This document shows, in pieces, positions 14,554 through 21,267 of a stretch of 26,215 bases of DNA. Position 1 is the first letter of the stretch, and every line of letters starts with the position of its first letter. The translations under genes were made by a program, and so were the position numbers. The notes under the pieces were generated by a model, which was not told where the DNA came from, did not search any database, and worked only from the letters and a program-made list of their open reading frames with translations. Source of the DNA: Acidobacteriaceae bacterium (GTDB lineage: Bacteria > Acidobacteriota > Vicinamibacteria > Vicinamibacterales > CAVVIG01); the NCBI GenBank assembly GCA_031274845.1, contig JAISPN010000303.1, positions 1 to 26,215 on the forward strand, given 5' to 3'.

Positions 14554-17059
14554 AGAACGTCACGCCCATTTCCACCTGGTAGGTGCGCGGCGTCACAAAG
14601 TGCGTCCCGCTGAACGTCGAAAGGAAGCTGTAGAGCGCATCTTTATTCGTCAGGTTGATGACGCTAAAGCGCACACGCAGCTTGGTCTTGTCGGTGTGAA
14701 AAAGATTGTCGATACCGGTCCCAAGATCGAACAGATTCCTCGGCGCGATTCTTGACGGATTTGTCACAGCGTCGACCGTGCCTTCCGCGGGAATCTTCAA
14801 CCGCGTGGCGCCGTAGTTTGACGCCGTGCACGTCGCGGCGGTGAGCGGGGCATCCCGTGTCGCGAACTGATTGCCGCAAAAGAATCCAATCGCGGCCTGC
14901 TGGTCGCCTGTCAGCGCCAGCGCATCTTCGAGATTGGTCACCGCGCTCGCCACCAACCCGGAATCGTACCGCCAGGAGAGCGCGGCCCACGCGCCCGTGC
15001 GCTTGTTCAGGACGTACTGCAAGTTCGTCGTGGTGTTGAACTTCTGATCGTGGTCGATGCGGAAGTCGCCCGCCGGCTGCTCGAGCAAGATGCCGCCGAC
15101 GCCGGGCGGCGAGTAGATGGCGTTGGTGTGCGCCATGACGACGAACGCGCTGAAGCCATTGTGCTCGACGAGATTCACCCGCCCGGTAAACCCGTTGATC
15201 TTCGAGTGATCCCAAGCCACGGGGAACGCCATGGGCGTGTTGAACAGCACGTTGAAGTCGTAGCCATTATCGGTGCGCTTGTCGAAGTAGCCGACGTCCG
15301 CCACCAGCCACTTGCCCAAGCCTTGCTGCAGGCCGACTTCGATCTGATTGCGCCGCCCAGGCGCGACCGCCTGGCCATCGCCAAAGACGCCGCTCAACCC
15401 GTACCCGGCCGACAGCAACAGGTTCTCGTTGTACGGCGTCTCCATCGTCCGCCCGTACGACGCGCGCAGGACGGTCCCGGTGGGCGTCACCGCGTACGAC
15501 ACGCCGAGCCGTGGCTGCAACATCGACGCGCTCGTCAGGCCATCGTAGTGGTCGAACCGCACGCCGACATTGAGCGTCATGTTGCCCGCGCGAATGTCGT
15601 CCTGGACATACGCGGCCTGTTGCTTGACCGTGAACGACTGGTTGTAGGCGAGCAGCGAACCGCCGTTCGTCAAATCAAACGGGGCGAGCGCCGGGTTGAA
15701 ATTCCCGCTCGCGTCGGCAAAGGCGGGGTCCGTCGGGTCGGTGATGCCAAACGTGAACTGCTCGTGGAGCTGCGTCGCGCTGATGGATCCCCCGAATTTC
15801 ACGGTGTGCGCGCCAAGCGTCATCGACAGATCGGCTTTCGCGCCCATGTTCGTGAGCGTGCGGTCCTGACTGACGGTCGCCGGCGTGTCGTCGAAGAGAT
15901 TCGAGCTGGGCAGATACGTCAGGTGGTCGCGCCGCACGAATCCGTTCGCGGTGAGGAGCGTGTTCGTGTTGATGACGCGCGAGTACCCCGGCGCGATGTT
16001 GAACGTGTCGATGTTCTGGTGCTGCGATTGATTGATCTGATCGTACGTATTCGGCACATCAAAGCCGGAGTGCGCGGCCTGCACGTTCAGATGAATGGTG
16101 TCCGCCGCGCCTGGACGGAAATCGAACCGGTCGAACAACGAGAGCTGACTCCCCGTGTCGTGGATCGGTTCGAGTTCCGGCGGATCGAGGAAGCGATCGG
16201 TCCGCAAGCCAGACAACGACAGGAAATTCCCCACTGTGTGTGACCCCATCCCTAGGTTCACCTCGCCGGTCGGGCTCTTGAACGATCCGTAGCCAAACGA
16301 GACGCTGCCGGTCGGCTTCTCCTGATCGAGCCCTGACTTGGTCACGATGTGCACGACGAGGCTGCTCTTGTCTCCGTATTCGGCCGGCGCGACGCCCGAG
16401 ATCACTTCCATCGACTGCACGGCGTCCTGGGAGATCTGGTTCGAATACAACCGGCTTTGCTGGTCGGTGATCGGCTGGTTGTCGACCGAGAACTGCGTCT
16501 GCGCGTGGTCGCCCACCGGATGGAAGAAGCCGTTCGAGTCGGCGACGACGCCCGGCGAGGCCATCGTCACAATCTGGTTCAACCCGCCACTCGACGTCTC
16601 GATCGGAAGCTTGGCAATCAACGTCTGGTCGATATCCGTGTGCGCCGTGGGATCGCGTCCCAGCAGGTCGCTAGTGCCGACCACTTCCACGGAGGTGGTG
16701 GCCCCCTCCAGCGCCAACGTCAGGTCCAGCGTCATCGGCACGCCGCTGCGGACTTCGACATCACGCTCCAGCGTCTCGAACCCCTGGACTTCCACCGTGA
16801 TGTGATACGGATTCGGCGGCAAATTGCTGAAGGTGTAGTGGCCCGCCGCATCGGTGGACACCGTCCGCGAGAACCCGCTGACCGGATTCCCGATCCGCAC
16901 CTCCACGGCCTGCATGACGCCGCCCGTCGGATCCTTCACCACGCCCTGCACCGTGCCGGCTCCCCCGAGCCCTTGCGCGAAAGACGATGACGCCACAACC
17001 GTCAGCATCAGCAGCGCGACAACGACGCGCACACACCCACAAGCCCGCGACATACCCAT
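14552..17059 (-). CDS. TonB-dependent receptor-like outer-membrane protein with carboxypeptidase-regulatory domain
   Basis: 835 residues. Signal peptide (VVALLMLTVVASSSFA, cleaved before Q). The carboxypeptidase-regulatory domain spans about residues 35-115 (GTVQGVVKDPTGGVMQAVEV, DAAGHYTFSNLPPNPYHITV). A plug-like domain follows (EVVGTSDLLGRD, then FSVDNQPITDQQSR, VQSMEVISGVAPAEYGDKSSLVVHIVTKSG). A beta-barrel rich in alternating aromatic strands ends in the outer-membrane Phe signature (YQVEMGVTF). This is the Oar-like type common in Acidobacteriota. No clear TonB box is seen. The ligand is unknown. The start at this ATG follows ACGAGG closely; the longest frame begins at a TTG 30 bases upstream. 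It lies 232 bp upstream of the efflux operon on the same strand and could supply an outer-membrane partner, but that is inference. Confidence 0.88.
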   Translation of the reverse strand: MGMSRACGCVRVVVALLMLTVVASSSFAQGLGGAGTVQGVVKDPTGGVMQAVEVRIGNPVSGFSRTVSTDAAGHYTFSNLPPNPYHITVEVQGFETLERDVEVRSGVPMTLDLTLALEGATTSVEVVGTSDLLGRDPTAHTDIDQTLIAKLPIETSSGGLNQIVTMASPGVVADSNGFFHPVGDHAQTQFSVDNQPITDQQSRLYSNQISQDAVQSMEVISGVAPAEYGDKSSLVVHIVTKSGLDQEKPTGSVSFGYGSFKSPTGEVNLGMGSHTVGNFLSLSGLRTDRFLDPPELEPIHDTGSQLSLFDRFDFRPGAADTIHLNVQAAHSGFDVPNTYDQINQSQHQNIDTFNIAPGYSRVINTNTLLTANGFVRRDHLTYLPSSNLFDDTPATVSQDRTLTNMGAKADLSMTLGAHTVKFGGSISATQLHEQFTFGITDPTDPAFADASGNFNPALAPFDLTNGGSLLAYNQSFTVKQQAAYVQDDIRAGNMTLNVGVRFDHYDGLTSASMLQPRLGVSYAVTPTGTVLRASYGRTMETPYNENLLLSAGYGLSGVFGDGQAVAPGRRNQIEVGLQQGLGKWLVADVGYFDKRTDNGYDFNVLFNTPMAFPVAWDHSKINGFTGRVNLVEHNGFSAFVVMAHTNAIYSPPGVGGILLEQPAGDFRIDHDQKFNTTTNLQYVLNKRTGAWAALSWRYDSGLVASAVTNLEDALALTGDQQAAIGFFCGNQFATRDAPLTAATCTASNYGATRLKIPAEGTVDAVTNPSRIAPRNLFDLGTGIDNLFHTDKTKLRVRFSVINLTNKDALYSFLSTFSGTHFVTPRTYQVEMGVTF

Positions 17060-17372
17060 GACGCCTCGTTTCAAAAAAACCTTTGTCAAGATGCTGCCAC
17101 GCTAACAACCCGTCCACCTTCCCGGCGACCACAAGTCAACGAACGGTCGGCCCAGGCGAACGGACGTCCCGTCTCCCAGGGTGAATGGCGACGGCGCTCG
17201 GACACCGCCATCGGCGCGTCAACGCCTGCGACCGGGGCTGTTTTCACTGATAATGACGTCAGGACGCGCGCGCGATGGGCGCGGCTATTCATAGGTCTGC
17301 GGCAACCGCTCACCTGACACCACGAGCCGGTCGCCGCATTCCGGTTATCGTTTCGTCTGAGACAGGCATACC
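17060..17372. other. Divergent intergenic region with an 8-bp palindrome
   Basis: 313 bp separate the start of the receptor (minus) from the start of the sensor kinase (plus), so both promoters should be here. I found no convincing -35/-10 pair. TGACGTCA at 17254-17261 is a perfect palindrome in an AT-richer patch and could be a protein site. No RNA gene or further ORF with credible composition is seen. Confidence 0.4.
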
Positions 17373-19355
17373 GTGACGGCCACCGTGAACGTCGGCGAGT
17401 TGCTGAATCTGGTTGGACTGAGTGCCGGCGTCGCGCTCTACGCGATGCTGCTCGCGATGGTCGTCCGCGCCGGGCAGACGCCAGGCGCCAGATCCAGCTT
17501 CGATCCACTGCTCCTGCTGACGTCCATCCTCGGGCTCATCTGGAATCTGTGCGCACTCGCCGTGTACGAACTGCCGCGCATTGGCATCAACGGCCCCTTC
17601 CCGTCCATCGCCGCGCTCGGCTTCGCGGCGCTCGGGTTCCTGCCCGCCGTCGTGGTGCACTCCGTCTTGAGAGACGAACGGCAAGCGGTGCGCGGCGCCA
17701 GCAAACTCACGCTGGCGGTTGTCGCCGACGCGGTCGGCGCGCTCGCGGCCATCCTCCACGTGGATGCCGCCGTCGCGGACGCCGCGGTCCCTTCGTCGCT
17801 CGGCATGCGGCTCCTCACCTACACCTTCGTCGCGCAAATCGTGCCTCTGGTCGTCATCACGCGAGGCCGCCCCGGCGCTGGACGCGCGTTGTGGGCCGCC
17901 GCGCTGGCGACGTTTGCCGTGTCGGCCTTGCACCTCAGCCAACTGCACCGCGGCGAAGCCTCCTGGCCCGTCGAACTCGTCGGCCATCACGCCTCGCTCC
18001 CGCTCGCCTTCGCCATCCTGTATCAGGACTATCGGTTCGCGCTCGCCGATCTCTTTCTCAAACGCGCCCTGTCGCTGCTCGCCATCGTCGCCGTGGCGTT
18101 CGCGGCAATTGCCTCGTTTGGTGTGCGCTCGTCGGCATTCGCGGAGTTCGTGCAACGCGATCCACGGCAACTGACGCTGCTCGTCACGTTGTGGGTCGCC
18201 ACCGCGCTGTTCTACCCCGTGCTCCGCAGAACGACCGTCTGGTTTGTCGACACCGTGGTGCTCCATCGACCTGACTACCGGTCGCTGCGCGCGACGATCG
18301 CCCAGACCGCGCAGAACAGCGACGATGTCGACGCGCTCCTCACCTCAACCTGTCACCTGCTCGCGCCCGCGCTGAACGCCGCGTTTGTGACCACGCGCCA
18401 GTGGACCGCGCCCACCGACAACAACCTGGGCGTGACCGTCATGACAGGCGTGGAAGCAACGGCCATCGTCGAGACACTCGCTGGCGATCCGTTGACAGCG
18501 CCCCCGGTCGCCTGCGTCACAGTCCCCGCGACCGATCAACCACGCTTCGTTTTCGTCATCGGCCAGTTGAGCGCGGGACGCCGGCTGTTATCCGACGACT
18601 TGGCCACACTCGACGCGATTGCCGTCGTCGTGGCGCGCCGCATCGACGCGATCCGCCTCACGAACGAGCGCTACAGCCGTGAAGTCCGCGAGCAGGAAAT
18701 CGGGAAGCTCGCCTCTGAAGCGGAGCTTCGCGCGTTGCGGGCGCAAATCAACCCGCATTTTCTCTTCAACGCGCTGACGACCATCGGCTACCTGATTCAA
18801 ACCGCGCCGCCGCGAGCGCTGGACACCTTGATGCGGCTCACCGCGCTACTCCGAGGCGTGCTCCGATCCGAAGGCGAATTCACGACGCTCGGACGCGAGC
18901 TGGAAATTGTCGAAGCCTATCTGGACATCGAGCGGGCGCGCTTCGAGCATCGGCTCGGCGTGACGGTCGACGTCCCGGCGCGGCTGCGCAATATCCGGCT
19001 GCCGCCACTGCTGCTCCAGCCGCTGGTGGAAAACGCCGTCAAGCACGGGATCGGACATAAGCAGACCGGCGGTCAGGTCGTCATCCGCGCGCGCGTCGAT
19101 CGCGCCGGCGATCACCCGCGCCGACTCGCGCTGACCGTCGAAGACACGGGCGCGGGCGCAACCTCGCAAGCGCTCGAACGCGGACGCGCCGCGGGCGTCG
19201 GCCTGCGAAACGTCGAGCGCCGCCTCGCCTGCCAATACGGCGATGCCGCGTCGCTCTCGATTCGCACCGTGCCGGAAGAAGGCACCACCGTCCAAATGCT
19301 CGTGCCGCTTGACGTCGCCTCCACCCTCGCGGACGCCGAACAGGTGGCCTCATGA
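17373..19355 (+). CDS. LytS-type sensor histidine kinase with multi-TM and GAF-like N-terminus
   Basis: 660 residues. The first ~295 contain about eight or nine hydrophobic segments, ending in a juxtamembrane YRFALADLFLKRAL block that resembles 7TM-type sensor kinases. Next is a GAF-like region (about 310-430). The LytS-family kinase core starts near 450 and includes the phosphoacceptor block INPHFLFN with His462, the N box VENAVKHG with Asn554, then DTGAGA and GVGLRNVERRL. It likely autophosphorylates on His and passes phosphate to the LytTR regulator overlapping by four bases (ATGA). The GTG start is the earliest possible, since an in-frame TGA ends 12 bases upstream. The membrane signal sensed is unknown; the multi-TM form suggests a small membrane-soluble or extracellular ligand. 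Confidence 0.9.
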   Translation: MTATVNVGELLNLVGLSAGVALYAMLLAMVVRAGQTPGARSSFDPLLLLTSILGLIWNLCALAVYELPRIGINGPFPSIAALGFAALGFLPAVVVHSVLRDERQAVRGASKLTLAVVADAVGALAAILHVDAAVADAAVPSSLGMRLLTYTFVAQIVPLVVITRGRPGAGRALWAAALATFAVSALHLSQLHRGEASWPVELVGHHASLPLAFAILYQDYRFALADLFLKRALSLLAIVAVAFAAIASFGVRSSAFAEFVQRDPRQLTLLVTLWVATALFYPVLRRTTVWFVDTVVLHRPDYRSLRATIAQTAQNSDDVDALLTSTCHLLAPALNAAFVTTRQWTAPTDNNLGVTVMTGVEATAIVETLAGDPLTAPPVACVTVPATDQPRFVFVIGQLSAGRRLLSDDLATLDAIAVVVARRIDAIRLTNERYSREVREQEIGKLASEAELRALRAQINPHFLFNALTTIGYLIQTAPPRALDTLMRLTALLRGVLRSEGEFTTLGRELEIVEAYLDIERARFEHRLGVTVDVPARLRNIRLPPLLLQPLVENAVKHGIGHKQTGGQVVIRARVDRAGDHPRRLALTVEDTGAGATSQALERGRAAGVGLRNVERRLACQYGDAASLSIRTVPEEGTTVQMLVPLDVASTLADAEQVAS

Positions 19356-20134
19356 GCGAGCAGCTCCGCGTCGTTGTCGCCGACGACGAACGCCCCGCGC
19401 GATCGTTTCTCGTCTCGCTGCTCCGGTCGTTTGACGATGTGGCCGTCGTGGGAGAAGCGGCGTCGGGAAAAGACGCCGTCACGATCATCGAACAAGAGCG
19501 GCCCGACCTCGCGCTGCTCGACTGGCAGATGCCGGAACTCGACGGCATCGGCGTCGTCCGCATGTTGAAGAAGGAGGCGATGCCCCTGGTCGCCTTCGTC
19601 ACCGCCTACGACGAGTACGCGGTCCGCGCCTTCGAGGTCAACGCTGTCGATTACCTGCTCAAGCCGGTCGAGAAGACGCGGCTGCGCGAAACGATTCATC
19701 GCGCCTACGAGCGCATCGAACACGCGGAGAGCCTCGCCGAACAAATCTCGCACGTCGGCGCCGCCATCGACACCTACGAGACATTAGCCAAACCGCCGTA
19801 CCTCGAACGCATCCCGGTGCGCCGGCGTGAAGATGTCGTGATCGTGCCTGTCCAGCAGGTAGCGTCCATCGTGGCCGACGGCGAACTGCTGCACGTCACG
19901 ACAGTGCAGAAAGAACGGCACACCATCACATATCGCCTCAAGGATCTGGAGAGACGCCTCGACCCCTTGCGCTTCCTCAGACTCGGCCGCGGCACACTCG
20001 TGAACGTCGACCTCATCACCAAAGTGAACACCATGCCCGGCGGCACACACGTCGCCGTGCTGAGCACAGGCCAGAAACTCCCCGTCAGCCGCCTCCAGTC
20101 CCGCGTCTTGCGCGAACGCTTCCTCAAACTCTGA
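19352..20134 (+). CDS. LytTR-family response regulator
   Basis: 260 residues. An N-terminal receiver domain carries the acidic pocket Asp11-Asp12, phosphoacceptor Asp57 (LALLDWQMPELDG), Thr84 and Lys104 (YLLKPVEK). A linker of about 45 residues follows. The C-terminal LytTR DNA-binding domain includes IPVRRREDVVIVPVQQVASIVADGELLHV and FLRLGRGTLVNVDLI. The family binds paired direct repeats upstream of target promoters. Its ATG overlaps the kinase stop (ATGA), so the two are translationally coupled and form a cognate pair. It is convergent with the anti-sigma gene, whose stop lies 85 bp away. Targets are not evident, although the kinase promoter region and the divergent receptor gene at 17059 are obvious candidates. 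Confidence 0.95.
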   Translation: MSEQLRVVVADDERPARSFLVSLLRSFDDVAVVGEAASGKDAVTIIEQERPDLALLDWQMPELDGIGVVRMLKKEAMPLVAFVTAYDEYAVRAFEVNAVDYLLKPVEKTRLRETIHRAYERIEHAESLAEQISHVGAAIDTYETLAKPPYLERIPVRRREDVVIVPVQQVASIVADGELLHVTTVQKERHTITYRLKDLERRLDPLRFLRLGRGTLVNVDLITKVNTMPGGTHVAVLSTGQKLPVSRLQSRVLRERFLKL

Positions 20135-20219
20135 GGAACTCACCACGGGACGGGTTGCCTGTTTCAGCGCATTTGCCTGAATCAGATAAATGGACTGCGC
20201 ATCGCGCGCCATCAGCGCG

Positions 20220-20636
20220 TCATAGGCCGCTTGCCGACATCTGTCGCCGTGTCAGGCCATACCAGATCCAGCAGGCGGCGGCCGCTGCAAGATAGACAAA
20301 CGCCACATCAGAATGTTTGCCCCACATCAGCCAGTGGAAGCTTTGATGCTCAAAGACGAACGACATGGGCACCGTGGTGAAGAAGATCGCCAGGCCAAAC
20401 GCGATGCTGCGGCGGCGCAGGCGTTGTTGTGTTCTGACCAAGAGGTGACGCGCCTCGTCGGGTGGCGTGGTTGACGCGCTCGAGGCAGGCAACACGACCG
20501 TGCTCCGTCTGAGCGTGGCCGCGAGTTCAGGATCGGCGGCGAGGAATTCGTCGACGAGTTCTCGCGTGTCGAGGCTCGATTCGTTCGCCGCATAGAGCGG
20601 CCACAGATCGTTGATGACTTCCCGTGTGATCTTCAT
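20220..20636 (-). CDS. Membrane anti-sigma-like protein
   Basis: 138 residues. The N-terminus (INDLWPLYAANESSLDTRELVDEFLAADPEL) matches the short helical region seen in anti-sigma factors next to ECF sigma genes. No zinc-binding HxxxCxxC is present, so it is not a ZAS-type anti-sigma. Two hydrophobic segments follow (IAFGLAIFFTTVPMSFVF and VAFVYLAAAAACWIWYGL), giving an inner-membrane protein with a cytoplasmic N-terminus. Its ATG overlaps the sigma stop by four bases (ATGA), strongly suggesting coupled synthesis. The likely role is to hold the sigma factor inactive at the membrane until a signal arrives. The identification depends on context and the N-terminal pattern; sequence conservation is low in this group. 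Confidence 0.72.
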   Translation of the reverse strand: MKITREVINDLWPLYAANESSLDTRELVDEFLAADPELAATLRRSTVVLPASSASTTPPDEARHLLVRTQQRLRRRSIAFGLAIFFTTVPMSFVFEHQSFHWLMWGKHSDVAFVYLAAAAACWIWYGLTRRQMSASGL

Positions 20637-21139
20637 TTGACCTCCTCCCGATGTTGTTTGAGTTGCACGAGCCGGCGTCTGGCGCGATGGACTTTCACTT
20701 TGGCCGCGGCGACCGAGAGCCCGAGCGCGGACGCGACCTCTTCGTAGGGCACTTCGTCTGTCGCCCGCATCACCAACGCCGCGCGATCGATCTCGGGCAG
20801 CGTCTGCAAATCCGCCAGGACGTGCGCGAGTTCGTCCCGTTGCGCGTAGTTGTCCACGGCGGTGGGGTGACGATCGACGTAGTCGGCGTCGAGCGGCACG
20901 TGACGCCTCTCGCGACGGCCGCTCTGGTGGTACAGGTTTCTGGCAATCGTGAAGAGATACGCCTTGACCGTCTCCTCGCGCAGCGGAGACCGGGCGGTCC
21001 AGACGCGAATGAACGTTTCCGACGTGATGTCCTCGGCCTGCGCGACGTTGCCGCACAGGAACAGCGCGAAGCGGTGCACGGAGGCGGCGTAGGCCGCATA
21101 CAACTGCTCGAATTCGGTCTGTCCGTCGCGCACAGTCAA
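20633..21139 (-). CDS. ECF-type RNA polymerase sigma-70 factor
   Basis: 168 residues, the usual ECF size. Region 2 includes FEQLYAAYAASVHRFAL, AEDITSETFIRVW and VKAYLFTIARNLYHQSGRR. Region 4 has LPEIDRAALVMRATDEVPYEEVASALGLSVAAAKVKVHRARRRL, a helix-turn-helix for the -35 element. It has no region 3 and no extra C-terminal domain. The TTG at 21139 is the longest start and has GGA nearby; a GTG six bases later is equally possible. It overlaps the anti-sigma gene and is divergent from the second receptor gene, so it may control that receptor as well as itself, as many ECF factors do. That target is inference. Confidence 0.92.
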   Translation of the reverse strand: MTVRDGQTEFEQLYAAYAASVHRFALFLCGNVAQAEDITSETFIRVWTARSPLREETVKAYLFTIARNLYHQSGRRERRHVPLDADYVDRHPTAVDNYAQRDELAHVLADLQTLPEIDRAALVMRATDEVPYEEVASALGLSVAAAKVKVHRARRRLVQLKQHREEVK

Positions 21140-21170
21140 GGTATCCGCGGGGGCGGAATAAGTTACATCA

Positions 21171-21187
21171 GTGAACGGCTGTGAACG
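21171..21187. promoter_or_regulatory. GTGAACG direct repeat with 10-bp phasing
   Basis: GTGAACG occurs at 21171-21177 and again at 21181-21187, one helical turn apart, between the sigma gene and the divergent receptor gene. OmpR-family regulators, one of which is encoded downstream of the receptor, typically bind direct repeats with 10-11 bp spacing. One further GTGAACG copy occurs at 14422-14428 upstream of the efflux operon. Chance cannot be excluded. Confidence 0.35.
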
Positions 21188-21256
21188 TCAGGCGACACGC
21201 ACTTTCAGGAAACCTTCAGACGATCTCGCTATGCTCAACGTGCCAAAACCGCCATC

Positions 21257-21261
21257 AGGAG
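21257..21261 (+). promoter_or_regulatory. Ribosome binding site setting a TTG start
   Basis: AGGAG is spaced six bases from TTG at 21268. It is 21 bases from the ATG at 21283, too far for normal initiation, so TTG is the favoured start of the second receptor. Confidence 0.6.
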
Positions 21262-21267
21262 AAACCG

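Noticed and set aside
17084..17089. TTGACA on the minus strand as a -35 box, or its TTG as the receptor start
   Set aside because: No -10 box lies at 16-18 bp and it is too close to the ATG. As a start it lacks a ribosome site and adds ten residues before the signal peptide.
20135..20219. Possible terminator between the LytTR and anti-sigma genes
   Set aside because: Only 5-bp inverted repeats without T-runs are present, not enough to call.
20220..21056. 278-residue minus-strand ORF covering the anti-sigma gene and most of the sigma gene
   Set aside because: Its first half is the wrong frame of the sigma gene. The true anti-sigma start is the ATG at 20636 that overlaps the sigma stop.
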